The translations under genes were made by a program, and so were the position numbers. The notes under the pieces are model-generated. The model had not been told where the DNA came from. It worked only from the letters and a program-made list of their open reading frames with translations, and searched no databases. From JBBREP01 sp963716525 (GTDB taxonomy: Bacteria > Actinomycetota > Acidimicrobiia > IMCC26256 > PALSA-610): a DNA stretch of 64,000 bases. The stretch spans positions 4,278,001-4,342,000 of the forward strand of contig OY970315.1 of NCBI GenBank assembly GCA_963716525.1, given 5' to 3'. Each line of letters opens with the position of its first letter. Within the stretch, counting starts at the first letter, position 1. Positions 1-7,750 of the stretch are shown here, in pieces.

Positions 1-636
1 GTGGTCACCGTCGACCTGCGGGGCCACGGCGAGTCCGAGCGGCGGCCGCCGTACGACGTGTTCACGATGGCGAGCGACCTCGACGCGGTGCTGCGGGCAG
101 TCGGCGTGGACGACGCGCTCGTGGTGGGTCACTCGCTCGGTGGCATGGTCGTGAGCGCGTACGCCGCCGCGGGCTACCCCGCCCGCGGCATCGTGAACGT
201 CGACCAGCCACTCGAGACGAGTGGCTTCAAGGACGTGCTCGCCACGGTCGAGCCCGCGCTGCGGGGCACGCCCGAGGAGTTCGGCGGCGTGATCGAGCAG
301 ATGTTCGCGATGCTCGACGGACCGCTACCGGAGTCGGAGCGGGCACGACTGAACACGGTGTCGAGCCCCGACCAGGACGTGGTACTCGGCGTGTGGGACG
401 TCGTGCTCACGACGAACGCCGACGAACTCGCCGCGCTCACCGATGGGCTCGCGCGGGCCATCACGCTCCCCTACCTCTCGCTGCACGGTATGGACGCGCC
501 CGCCTACGAGGAATGGCTCACGGCGCGGGTGCCGCAGGCGACCTACGAGGCGTGGCCCGACCACGGCCACTACCCACATCTCGTCGACCCTGATCGCTTC
601 GTCGCTCGCATCGAAGCCTTCGATAGCGAGCTCTGA
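1..636 (+). CDS. Alpha/beta hydrolase, 5' end cut by window edge
   Basis: Alpha/beta-hydrolase fold protein, probably an esterase or related hydrolase; the substrate cannot be read from sequence. The frame is open from the first base, so the true start probably lies upstream. The visible part has the nucleophile elbow GHSLGG (Ser at about residue 45) and, near the C-terminus, the histidine region DHGHYPHLVDP expected to supply the catalytic His. The segment VDLRGHGES near the start matches the family's strand leading to the oxyanion region. It ends one base before the next small gene, so the two are probably cotranscribed. Confidence 0.8.
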   Translation: MVTVDLRGHGESERRPPYDVFTMASDLDAVLRAVGVDDALVVGHSLGGMVVSAYAAAGYPARGIVNVDQPLETSGFKDVLATVEPALRGTPEEFGGVIEQMFAMLDGPLPESERARLNTVSSPDQDVVLGVWDVVLTTNADELAALTDGLARAITLPYLSLHGMDAPAYEEWLTARVPQATYEAWPDHGHYPHLVDPDRFVARIEAFDSEL

Positions 637-637
637 C

Positions 638-895
638 ATGCTCGATCTTCCCATCGATGATCCGTGGTTCGTGTGCTCCCGGATCGCGCCGCTACGCGGC
701 CTCGTCGACCGCGCGCTCGACGGCAGCCTGCTGCTCGACCAGCTCGATGACTCCGACACCGACGACTACGTGCGCACCATGGAGCGACTGCGCGCGCTAC
801 CGGTCGTCGCCGTGCACGGCGGGCACGAGCCGAGCTTCGGCCGCGCACGCCTCATCGAAATCTGCGACGACTACATCGCCCGCGCCTCCGGTTAG
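638..895 (+). CDS. Small protein resembling the C-terminus of an MBL-fold hydrolase
   Basis: An 85-aa frame starting one base after the hydrolase stop. Its second half (RLRALPVVAVHGGHEPSFGR and following ARLIEICDDY) resembles the C-terminal end of metallo-beta-lactamase-fold hydrolases, where VHxGHxPSFG contributes a metal-ligand His. The N-terminal HxHxDH metal motif of that family is absent here and upstream, so alone it should not be a working metallohydrolase. It may be a truncated remnant, or a small protein derived from one. The family resemblance is a judgement from motif only. Confidence 0.5.
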   Translation: MLDLPIDDPWFVCSRIAPLRGLVDRALDGSLLLDQLDDSDTDDYVRTMERLRALPVVAVHGGHEPSFGRARLIEICDDYIARASG

Positions 896-904
896 CTTGC
901 CGCC

Positions 905-1843
905 ATGACGGGATTGACGTTCGGCTTCCAGCTCCCCAACTTCACCTACGGCACACCTGACGAGCAGCTCTTCGACGGCGCGCTCGCCCGCGTACAGGCC
1001 GCCGAGTCGAGCGGCTTCGAGTCGGTGTGGGTGATGGATCACTTCTACCAGCTACCCGCGCTCGGCGGATCGAGCCAGCCGATGCTCGAGGGTTACACGT
1101 TGCTCGGCGCGCTCGCAGCCCGCACGAGTCGCGTGAAGCTCGGCACGCTCGTGACCGGCGTGACCTATCGCAATCCGGCGTTGCTCGCCAAAGAGGTGAC
1201 CACCGTCGACATCATCAGCGGCGGTCGCGCGATCCTCGGGATCGGCGCGGCGTGGCACGACGAGGAGCACATCGGGCTCGGTGTCGACTTCCCGGCCGCG
1301 AAGGAACGGCTCGACCGGCTCGAAGAAGCACTGCAGATCTGCCGGGCGATGTTCACGCAAGAGACGTCGAGCTTCGACGGTCGTTACTACCGCACGAATG
1401 AGGCCCGCAACGTCCCGCGACCGTTGCGCGGCGACATTCCGATCATGGTCGGGGGTAGCGGTGAGAAGCGCACGTTGAAGCTCGTCGCGCAGTACGCCGA
1501 CCTGTGCAACATCCATGGCGGCCCGGCCGAAGTGCGCCGGCTCAACGGTGTGATCGACGCCCACTGTGCGACAGTTGGTCGCGATCCCGCGCAGATCGGC
1601 CGCACGCGACTCGCGAGCTTGTTCGTGTGCGACAGCGACGCCCAGGCCGACGAGATGCGCGCGTTCGTGCGGTCGATCGCGCCCGACGATCCCGAAGCCG
1701 CGTTCGACGTCGGCATCGAGTCAGAGCTCACCGACAAGATCGGCGCACTGCACGACGCGGGCCTCGACACGCTCATGTACAACATGCCGCTCAGCGACGC
1801 CGAAGGCGTCGAGCGCGCCGGCAAGTTCCTGCAGACGATCTGA
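905..1843 (+). CDS. LLM-class F420-dependent oxidoreductase
   Basis: Luciferase-like monooxygenase-fold TIM-barrel protein of 312 aa, a normal length for actinobacterial F420-dependent members. Typical features are the N-terminal FGFQLPNF strand, SSGFESVWVMDHF, the LGTLVTGVTYRNPALLAKEVTTVD segment (seen as LGTLVTGVTYRNPAL then the barrel helix), a GIGAAWHDEEH motif and the central IPIMVGGSGEKRTLKLVAQYAD region (IPIMVGGSGEKRTL visible). It most resembles the subgroup that also includes the enzyme at 54750. The substrate is unknown. Use of F420 rather than FMN is inferred from the family and from cofC elsewhere in this window. The ATG lies 9 bp after the preceding stop. Confidence 0.88.
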   Translation: MTGLTFGFQLPNFTYGTPDEQLFDGALARVQAAESSGFESVWVMDHFYQLPALGGSSQPMLEGYTLLGALAARTSRVKLGTLVTGVTYRNPALLAKEVTTVDIISGGRAILGIGAAWHDEEHIGLGVDFPAAKERLDRLEEALQICRAMFTQETSSFDGRYYRTNEARNVPRPLRGDIPIMVGGSGEKRTLKLVAQYADLCNIHGGPAEVRRLNGVIDAHCATVGRDPAQIGRTRLASLFVCDSDAQADEMRAFVRSIAPDDPEAAFDVGIESELTDKIGALHDAGLDTLMYNMPLSDAEGVERAGKFLQTI

Positions 1844-1848
1844 CCCCG

Positions 1849-1896
1849 CCGTTGTCCCATCCGGAGCCAATTTCTTGGCCCCTGATGGGACAACGG
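1849..1896. terminator. Large hairpin between convergent genes
   Basis: Perfect 12-bp arms (CCGTTGTCCCAT and its complement ATGGGACAACGG) enclose an inner, mostly complementary stem around a TTTC loop. It sits between the stop of the LLM gene on the plus strand and the stop of imuB on the minus strand, the expected place for a bidirectional terminator. There is no clear T tract, so factor-independent termination is uncertain. Confidence 0.55.
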
Positions 1897-1931
1897 GGAG
1901 GCGCGTGGGCGGCGCGGGGCGCACGGGGGCG

Positions 1932-3670
1932 TCAGTCGTAGACGGCGTCGACGGTCGCCCGCGCGGCGCTCGACGTCGCCCAGCAGGCGATCACACCGTG
2001 GTCCGTCTCCACCAGGAGCTGCCAGTGCGCGCCGCGCCGGTGCGCGCCGGCGTCCCACCAGCGGACGTCGCTCGGCCACGGCCCGGCCCACGCGACGACG
2101 TCGACGGTGCGGTCGCGGCCGAACAGCGCGTCGCAGCGGATCCGGCGGGGTGGCGCGCTCGCCTCGCCCCGGCCGGAGACCTGCACCGGCGAATCGTGCT
2201 CGTCGAGCAGCGCCGCTCCAAGCCCGGGGGCGAACACGCGCGCCGGCGACGGTGACGGCCACGCTCCCGGCCACGCGACCGCCTCGCCCTGCTGCACGAG
2301 TGGCCGGTCGGCCAGGCGCGGCTCACCCCACGGCACGAAGGCGACGCGCTCGCGCGGCGTACGCCCGCCCTGCGACACGAACGTGCCGACCCGATCGAAG
2401 CCGAGCATGCCCTGCACGCGGCGAGGCACCGGTCGGCGCGCGCCGCCGCCGCCGGATCGCCGCTGAAGAAGCCGAGCTGGCGCGCGGGAACGGGCACGAC
2501 GACTTCGGGCGCCAGCGTCAACCGGGTGAGCGCGCCGGTGGTGCCCCGCACCGATGGGGCGAGCCCGCTCTCGGCGAGGCCGATCATGTCCTGGTGCGCG
2601 CGGATGTCGCCGTCGTCGACATGTGGTGCATTGGCGGCGAGCCACCCTTCGAGCTGCCATCGCATCCGCTCGGCGAGCACCGCGGGGCGGAAACCGTCGT
2701 CGTGCCACCAGCTCGCGCGAGACGTTCGCCGTGCTCGGTCTCGGCCTCGATCAGCACCCGGGTGCACGCGAGGCCGCGCCGGTCGAGTACGGCCACGAGC
2801 TGATCGGCGAGCGCCTTGGCGGCGAACGCGGCGGTGTCGAGACGGGCCGCGGGCGGATCGAGCTCCATCGCGAAGATCGTGTCGGACGGCACTGCGTCGA
2901 GTGCGGTGGGAGAAGGGTCGTGCCCGCACGCGAGCTTGTGCAGACGGGCGCCGTCGCGGCCGAAGCGGGCGAGCACCGCCGGGGCGTCGAGCCCCGCGAA
3001 GGCACCGAGCGTGGGGAGGCCGAGCCGTTCCAGCAGCGCGCCAAGCTCGGGATCGCCGAGCGCACGCACCGGGTAGGGCGCGAGGAAGGCCGCGCTTGCA
3101 CCCGGTGCGACGACTGCAACGGGGTTCGCCACCCGCGCCGCGAGCCGCGCCGCGAACCGGCCGTCGGCGATGCCCACACGTGCCGGCATGGACGTTCGGC
3201 CGGCATCGCCAACCGTGCCGGCCACCGCTTCGAGCACCTTGGCCGCGAGCGCGTCGTCGCCGCCGAAGTAGCGCGACGGGCCGCGGGTGGGGAAGGCGAG
3301 CCGGCCCGGCTCGTGGAGCTCGACGCGCGGCGTGAACGCCTCCACCGCTCGGGCGATCGCCTCGAATGCACGAGCCTCGGCCCCGGGGTCGGCGTCGAGC
3401 ACCACCGCGTCGCCGCAGCACGCCTCGGCCTCGCGGCGACGCATGCCGGCGCGCACCCCTTCGGCTCTCGCTTCCGTCGACGCGGCGCGCACGACGTCAC
3501 GCGCCCCTGCGCGCTCGCGCACCACGACGGGCACACCGCACAACGACGGGTCGGCGAAGCGCGCGACCACGACCGGCCAGTCGACGCACTGCACGCAACA
3601 GGTGCGCGTCGTCGTGGTGGTCGGTCGTAGTGGTCGTGGTGGTCGTGGTGGTCGTGGTGGCGATGGTCAT
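1932..3670 (-). CDS. imuB: ImuB-like Y-family DNA polymerase homologue, frameshifted
   Basis: Y-family polymerase homologue of the ImuB class, which in known systems is a non-catalytic hub of the DNA-damage mutasome with ImuA and DnaE2. The body starts near 3620 with RTCCVQCVDWPVVVAR and runs through the palm/finger region (LDADPGAEARAFEAIARAVE, then FPTRGPSRYFGGDDALAAKV) and a helix-hairpin-helix-like stretch (LPTLGAFAGLDAPAVLARFG). Two frame changes follow near 2690 and 2420; the last frame ends with a domain containing FVPWGEPRLADRPL. An ATG at 3670 overlapping the imuA stop (ATGA) is the natural start but leads through a Thr-rich tract in another frame, so a third indel near 3620 is needed. 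The acidic triad of active polymerases is not evident, as expected for ImuB. Confidence 0.75.
3611..3660. repeat. GTGGTC-type low-complexity tract at imuA/imuB junction
   Basis: About 50 bp of GTG/GTC repeats (ACC/ACG on the minus strand) right after the imuB ATG. In the ATG frame it encodes a run of 12 threonines. Length change in such a tract would move imuB in or out of frame, and the frame here is in fact broken. This could be slippage in the cell or an assembly error. Confidence 0.7.
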
Positions 3671-4310
3671 CCCGCCCGCGCCAAGCGTGCTCCACCCCCG
3701 CTCGCGGCACCTCTGCCCTCGACTTCGATGCGCGCCGTGCCCGACGTGAGCGGGCCGCAACCCGCGTCGAGACCGTGCCAGCTCGTGCCGTGCACGTGCA
3801 CGCGCAGTGCGGCTTCGGCCGGCCACGTACCCGCGGCGCGAGCGGCGCGGCCTCGAGCGCCACGAGCACCGCGCGCCGCTCCCGGGCCCGGGCGAGGAGA
3901 CGGCGCGCGTCGCCGAGCGCGAGGCGCGGCGGCACTACCGCGCTGACCATCGTCATGCCGTCGAGCAACGCGCCGACCACGACCGGCCAGCGGCCATCGG
4001 GCACGTCGTGCACCACGGCGCAGCGCTCCAGCTCGACACCGATCTCGGCTGCGGCCGCGAGCCCGAGTGTGCTGCCGTCGACGAACGCGACCCACTCACC
4101 TGCGGCCGTCACCGACGCGGCCAGCTCGAACGCGGCGCGGGTGACGCCGGCACCGGTGCGGCCGCCGACGGTGACCACGCTCCCCCGCTGCACGCCGCCG
4201 GGTAGCAGCGCGCCGAGCGCGCCACCGACCGCGAGCCGGCGCTCGCCGGCCAGCTGCACCGCGCCGACCCGCGCGCCCAACCCGTCGAGCCTGTCGAGCT
4301 CCGCACGCAC
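3667..4310 (-). CDS. imuA: ImuA-like (RecA-related) SOS mutasome protein, frameshifted
   Basis: RecA-like protein of the actinobacterial ImuA' type, partner of ImuB in damage-induced mutagenesis. The GTG at 4310 is chosen because the promoter and SOS box end just upstream. The core starts with GSVVTVGGRTGAGVTRAAFE, where the P-loop is degenerate (no GKT), followed by FVDGSTLGLAAAAEIGVELE and a strand/helix pattern typical of the family. A single frameshift near 3830 separates the last 50 residues (HGLDAGCGPLTSGTARIEVE). The stop overlaps the imuB start as ATGA, so the two form one operon. Confidence 0.72.
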
Positions 4311-4317
4311 GAGCCCG

Positions 4318-4346
4318 AGCCTACCGAACGTGTGTTCGGCAGGAAA
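4318..4346 (-). promoter_or_regulatory. LexA/SOS box inside the imuA promoter
   Basis: Minus-strand promoter with -35 TTTCCT (4346-4341), a 17-bp spacer and -10 TAGGCT (4323-4318), 7 bp before the imuA GTG, which implies a near-leaderless mRNA. The spacer holds the palindrome CCGAAC-ACAC-GTTCGG (4324-4339). This matches the known actinobacterial LexA consensus of GAAC, four bases, GTTC. A repressor bound there would block polymerase between -35 and -10. Confidence 0.85.
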
Positions 4347-4351
4347 GCGGA

Positions 4352-4714
4352 TTACTGGACCGGCGAGGGGGTGCGGTGGATGCCGTAGGGCTCGAGCGCC
4401 TCCACCGACCAGCCGGCGTCGTCGCCGTAGTAGTGGAACAGGTGCTCGATCAGGTGCCGGACCTTCGGCTCGAGCGTGCCCCACGCGCCCGCGTCGGCCT
4501 CGACCGTCACCGTGTTCGAGTAGACGGCGACGCTCCGCACGCCGAGCTCGAACAGCCGGCGGGCGAGCACGTTCGCCGGCTTGGTCTCACGCGCCGCGGC
4601 ATCCGCGTCGGGGAAGCGCTCGATGGCCATGCCCGTGATCGAGCGGTCGGTCGCGAAGTGACGAACCTCCGGCCGCGCACCCTCGGTGACCGTGACGGTG
4701 AGTGTCTGTCCCAT
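4352..4714 (-). CDS. Nfu/NifU N-terminal-domain-like protein
   Basis: A 120-aa protein resembling the N-terminal domain of Nfu-type iron-sulfur scaffolds (ITGMAIERFPDADAAARETK, RLFELGVRSVAVYSNTVTVE). The C-terminal CxxC cluster-binding domain of full Nfu proteins is missing, so it would not assemble a cluster by itself; its role is unknown. It lies upstream of imuA on the same strand, but imuA has its own promoter starting at the end of this gene. ATG start at 4714. Confidence 0.65.
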   Translation of the reverse strand: MGQTLTVTVTEGARPEVRHFATDRSITGMAIERFPDADAAARETKPANVLARRLFELGVRSVAVYSNTVTVEADAGAWGTLEPKVRHLIEHLFHYYGDDAGWSVEALEPYGIHRTPSPVQ

Positions 4715-4825
4715 GGGCCCCGAACCCTACCGGGCTCGACGCCCCCAGGATCGCTCCGCCCTCCGCGCTGGCGCGTGCCTCAGCGGCACTTCGAGGGCAG
4801 GGCATGCTCGGTAGCGTCGGCCGCG

Positions 4826-5598
4826 ATGGACCGCGTTGCCGATCTCCAACTCGCGTTCGACACCGCGGACCTCGCCGCGGAACTCGCGCTCGCTCACTTC
4901 GAGTCTGGCGTCTCGGCGACGCTGAAGGCCGACGGCACACCGGTCACCGAGGCCGACCATGCCGTCGAGCGCTTGCTCCGGGAGACGTTGTCGGAGGCCC
5001 GGCCCCACGATGCGTTCCTCGGCGAGGAGCTTGGCCGGCTCGGCGAGTCCGGTGAGTCTGAACGGATCTGGATCCTCGACCCGATCGATGGCACCGCGTA
5101 CTTCAGCCGGGGTGATCCGAACTGCGCATCCACATTGCTCTGGAGGTGCACGGGACCACGGAGGTCGCGCTCGTCACCTCTCCCGCGCTGCGGCGCTGTT
5201 GGTGGGCGACCCGAGGTGCGGGTTCGTTCGAGTCGTCCTGGCCTCGCGAAGAACGCAACACGCGGCGCCTCGAGGTGAGCACGACGTCGACGCTCGCCGA
5301 TGCCGTGTTCGATGCTCTGGACGACGAGTCCAGGGCTCGTCTCCCACCGAGCGCGGCTCGCGCCCCGGCGAGCCCCCTCCCGCTGGTCGAGCTCGTTCGG
5401 GGCGAGATCGATGGCTTCCTGGCCGAGTGCTGCCATATCTGGGACCACGCGCCGTGGGTGCTCATCGTCGAGGAAGCCGGCGGCCGCTTCACCGATCGAG
5501 CCGGTGGACGTTCGAGCGATCAGGGCGGCGGCCTCTACTCGAACGCCCGTCTGCACGGTCAGCTACTCGCTTCGCTGCACTACCCGCCGCGTCCCTGA
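4826..5598 (+). CDS. Inositol monophosphatase-family phosphatase, frameshifted
   Basis: Mg2+-dependent sugar-phosphate phosphatase of the IMPase family (inositol-phosphate, histidinol-phosphate and related substrates). The metal-binding motifs are present: GEELG (Glu), WILDPIDGTAYF (the DPIDGT motif) and a C-terminal WDHAPWVLIVEEAGG. A single missing base near 5121 breaks the frame; adding a G after AACTG restores NWRIHIALEVHG. Repaired length is 257 aa, typical of the family. Which substrate it uses cannot be decided; some actinobacterial homologues act as histidinol phosphatase. Confidence 0.82.
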
Positions 5599-5675
5599 CC
5601 GTGGCGCGGGATTCCTCGCGTGGCGTTTCTTGGCAGTCGGCCCGGCTGACGGCGGCGCCGGCCGGATCGGATCGC

Positions 5676-5988
5676 TCAGGGCGCGGTGTGAGTACGGACT
5701 TGCACCGTTCGTGATGAGAGATCGCCGTAGGTGTTGCACAGCCCGTAGGCGTCGATGGCAAGGAACGACACGACGATCAGCACGATTGCGTGTCGCCGCC
5801 AACCTCGAACGGGACGGGCCCGGTGCATCGGTGCCGCCATGTACCACTCCGGCAGCGCGCTCTCCGAAGCGGTTGTCACCACGCTCGCGAACGGCACCGC
5901 GTCATCGAGCACGACGTCGGGGTCGGCCTCGAGGGCTTGACGGACGAAGCTCGGCGTCGTCGACCGCACCGGGAAACACCGCGACCAT
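5676..5988 (-). CDS. Small single-pass membrane protein, probably frameshifted near its start
   Basis: No family recognised. The C-terminal half has one clear membrane segment (HAIVLIVVSFLAIDAYGLC) after a basic stretch (RARPVRGWRRH), so the N-terminus is probably cytoplasmic. A GTG at 5969 gives 97 aa. An ATG at 5988, 26 bases after the rnhB stop, starts MVAVFPGAVDDAEL in another frame and would join the body with one indel near 5950. I favour the ATG start. It is probably cotranscribed with rnhB. Confidence 0.5.
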
Positions 5989-6013
5989 CAGCCGAGCCTA
6001 CGCCCGCGGGGCG

Positions 6014-6680
6014 CTAGAAGAGCTGTGGTTGGCGCTCGAACTTGAGCGACCGCCAGAGCAGTCCGTCCATGAACACCCACGAACGCCGGTGGATCGCGGC
6101 ACGGTCCGTAGGCCGCGAGCGCGCAGCGGTGGACGGGAGCGGGATAGCCGCGGTTCGACTCGAAGCCGTAGTGCGGGTAGTGCTCGGACTCCTCGGCCAT
6201 GAGCGCGTCGCGGGTGACCTTGGCCACCACCGAGGCGGCCGCCACCGACAGCACGGTCTGGTCGCCCTTGATCACGGTCTGCACCACGCCGGGACGGCCG
6301 AGGTAGTCATGGTTGCCGTCGAGCACGATGCGGTCGGGTCGGAAGCCCTGCGCGCACAGGTGCTCGAGCGCCCGGTTCGCGGCGAGTCGCAGCGCCTCGG
6401 TCATCCCGAACCCGTCGCACTCCGAATGGGAGGCGTGCCCGACACCGATGCCCAGCGCCCAACCCGCGACGCGGCGCGCCGCCGCGACGCGCTCGTCGGC
6501 CGTGAGCATCTTCGAGTCGCGGACACCGGGCAGATGGCAATCGGGTGTGACGACCGCGGCGACCGTCACCGGACCGGCCCACGAGCCGCGGCCGACCTCG
6601 TCGATGCCGACGACCGTGCCGGCGCCCGCCGCCCACAGCTTGCGTTCGAGGCGCAGAGTGGGGAACGGCCCGTGCTGCAT
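6014..6680 (-). CDS. rnhB: Ribonuclease HII, frameshifted near the C-terminus
   Basis: RNase HII, which cuts the RNA strand of RNA/DNA hybrids and starts removal of ribonucleotides from DNA. The active-site segments are GIDEVGRGSWAGPV (Asp27, Glu28), VRDSKML, IVLDGNHDYL and VIKGDQ. The frame breaks at about 6100: the conserved end IHRRSWVFMDGLLWRSLKFE then LF-stop is read one frame over and stops at 6014. One inserted base inside TGCCGCG explains it. Repaired length is about 221 aa, normal for the family. The leader repeat at 6684 supplies the ribosome-binding site. Confidence 0.9.
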
Positions 6681-6683
6681 CGC

Positions 6684-6728
6684 TTACCTCTTGTTCGCTT
6701 CGCTCACGGGCCGGTGGGCCTTCCCTCG
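6684..6728 (-). repeat. Dispersed leader element copy A (mini-ORF plus RBS) before rnhB
   Basis: A 45-bp sequence, nearly identical to 7329-7372, ending 3 bp before the rnhB ATG. On the minus strand it reads a GC-rich part, then an 8-codon mini-ORF GTG AGC GAA GCG AAC AAG AGG TAA (V-S-E-A-N-K-R). The AAGAGG inside the mini-ORF also acts as Shine-Dalgarno sequence 6 bp from the rnhB start. The stop of the mini-ORF is 3 bp before the ATG, so translation could be coupled. Confidence 0.75.
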
Positions 6729-6805
6729 ATGCCGCGCACTGCCCGCCTCGCGGACGCTCGCCGGCGCTGACGGTAGCGGCATCTCGCGGCGTACGCTGGG
6801 ACGGG

Positions 6806-7006
6806 ATGAGGCCGGGCACACACGTCGAGGTCAGGAACCGTTTCGACGCTCGTTGGTCGCGTGGGTTCGAGATCGCTGCAGTCGAGAGCGATCCGCCGCC
6901 GCCCCATTACCGCCTCCGCCGCCGCTCCGACGGCAACCTCCTGCCCGCACAGTTCACCGCCGACGATCTGCGTGAGGAGCGCCGCCGCCAGACCTGGTGG
7001 GTCTAG
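6806..7006 (+). CDS. Small conserved actinobacterial protein of unknown function
   Basis: A 66-aa protein starting MRPGTHVEVRNRFDARWSRG and ending EERRRQTWWV. It looks like a short conserved actinobacterial protein with a small beta-rich, Tudor/SH3-like N-terminal part (inference from the pattern of short strands). No catalytic residues are visible. It stands alone between two minus-strand genes. The function is unknown. Confidence 0.7.
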   Translation: MRPGTHVEVRNRFDARWSRGFEIAAVESDPPPPHYRLRRRSDGNLLPAQFTADDLREERRRQTWWV

Positions 7007-7019
7007 TGGCGCACGCGGG

Positions 7020-7325
7020 TCAGCGCGCCGACTCCTTGTCCTCGGCGAGCATCGCGACGAGATCGTCGACCGGGATCGCGGCGAGCGTGGTGGTGCGCAT
7101 CGTGCCGCGCGCCGCGAGCATGATCGCGGCGCGCGCCATCGTGTGCTCGTCGGGGGCCTCGATGATGTTGAGGAAGTCGTACTGGCCCATGAGGGCGTAC
7201 TGCGCGACCACCTTCAAACCGATCGCCTCCACCTCGCTGCGCACCTGATGGATGCGTTCGGGATGGCGGCGCAGCGTCTCCCAGCCGTCGGGACCGAGCG
7301 TCGACAACATCGCGAAGGTGGCCAT
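7020..7325 (-). CDS. GYD domain-containing protein
   Basis: A 101-aa protein with the GYD-domain pattern: FAMLSTLGPDGWETLRRHPE, then VVAQYALMGQYDFLNIIEAP, a ferredoxin-like alpha/beta fold. The GQYDF segment corresponds to the GYD motif with Gln in place of Tyr. Such proteins are widespread in actinobacteria and their biochemical role is not established. The ribosome-binding site comes from the repeated leader at 7329-7372. Confidence 0.85.
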   Translation of the reverse strand: MATFAMLSTLGPDGWETLRRHPERIHQVRSEVEAIGLKVVAQYALMGQYDFLNIIEAPDEHTMARAAIMLAARGTMRTTTLAAIPVDDLVAMLAEDKESAR

Positions 7326-7328
7326 CTG

Positions 7329-7372
7329 TTACCTCATGTTCGCTTCGCTCACGGGCCGGTGGGCTTCCCTCG
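7329..7372 (-). repeat. Dispersed leader element copy B (mini-ORF plus RBS) before the GYD gene
   Basis: Second copy of the element at 6684-6728, differing by one substitution and one indel. The minus-strand mini-ORF is GTG AGC GAA GCG AAC ATG AGG TAA, again with its stop 3 bp before the downstream ATG and with TGAGG as ribosome-binding site at the same spacing. Two copies 600 bp apart, each exactly abutting an unrelated gene, show that the element behaves as a unit. Confidence 0.75.
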
Positions 7373-7429
7373 CCGCGCAACGGGGATACCAGTCTCGCGG
7401 AAGCTCGGCTGGTGCGGGAGGATACAGGG

Positions 7430-7750
7430 ATGCGCGACACCAGGATCACCGCGCTCGTCGTCGACGGGGAGGAGCTCGTGGTGTGGCGCAGCGCCCGGGG
7501 CACGATCTGCGCACACCAGCGCCGCTGCCCCCACCTCGACGAGGATCTCACCGAAGGCCAGGTGCACGGCGACGAGTTGGTCTGCGCGGCGCACGGCTGG
7601 TCGATCGCGTGCGACGGCAACGTGTTCAAACGCAACGAGGCGGGCCGGGCCGACCCGAAGGGGACGATCCGCACTTGGCAGACCAAGGTGCAGCACGGCA
7701 GGATCGCGGTGAGATCGGAGGGCGGCACATGGATCGACGTGGATTCCTGA
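7430..7750 (+). CDS. Rieske [2Fe-2S] domain protein
   Basis: A 106-aa single-domain Rieske ferredoxin-type protein. The cluster ligands are visible as CPH (Cys33, His35) and CAAH (Cys52, His55), 16 residues apart as in the family. It could pass electrons to an oxygenase or another enzyme, but no oxygenase is adjacent. The ATG at 7430 is preferred over one 18 bp upstream because it is preceded by GGAG at suitable distance. The last 22 bp overlap the start of the phosphoesterase gene, indicating coupled translation. Confidence 0.88.
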   Translation: MRDTRITALVVDGEELVVWRSARGTICAHQRRCPHLDEDLTEGQVHGDELVCAAHGWSIACDGNVFKRNEAGRADPKGTIRTWQTKVQHGRIAVRSEGGTWIDVDS

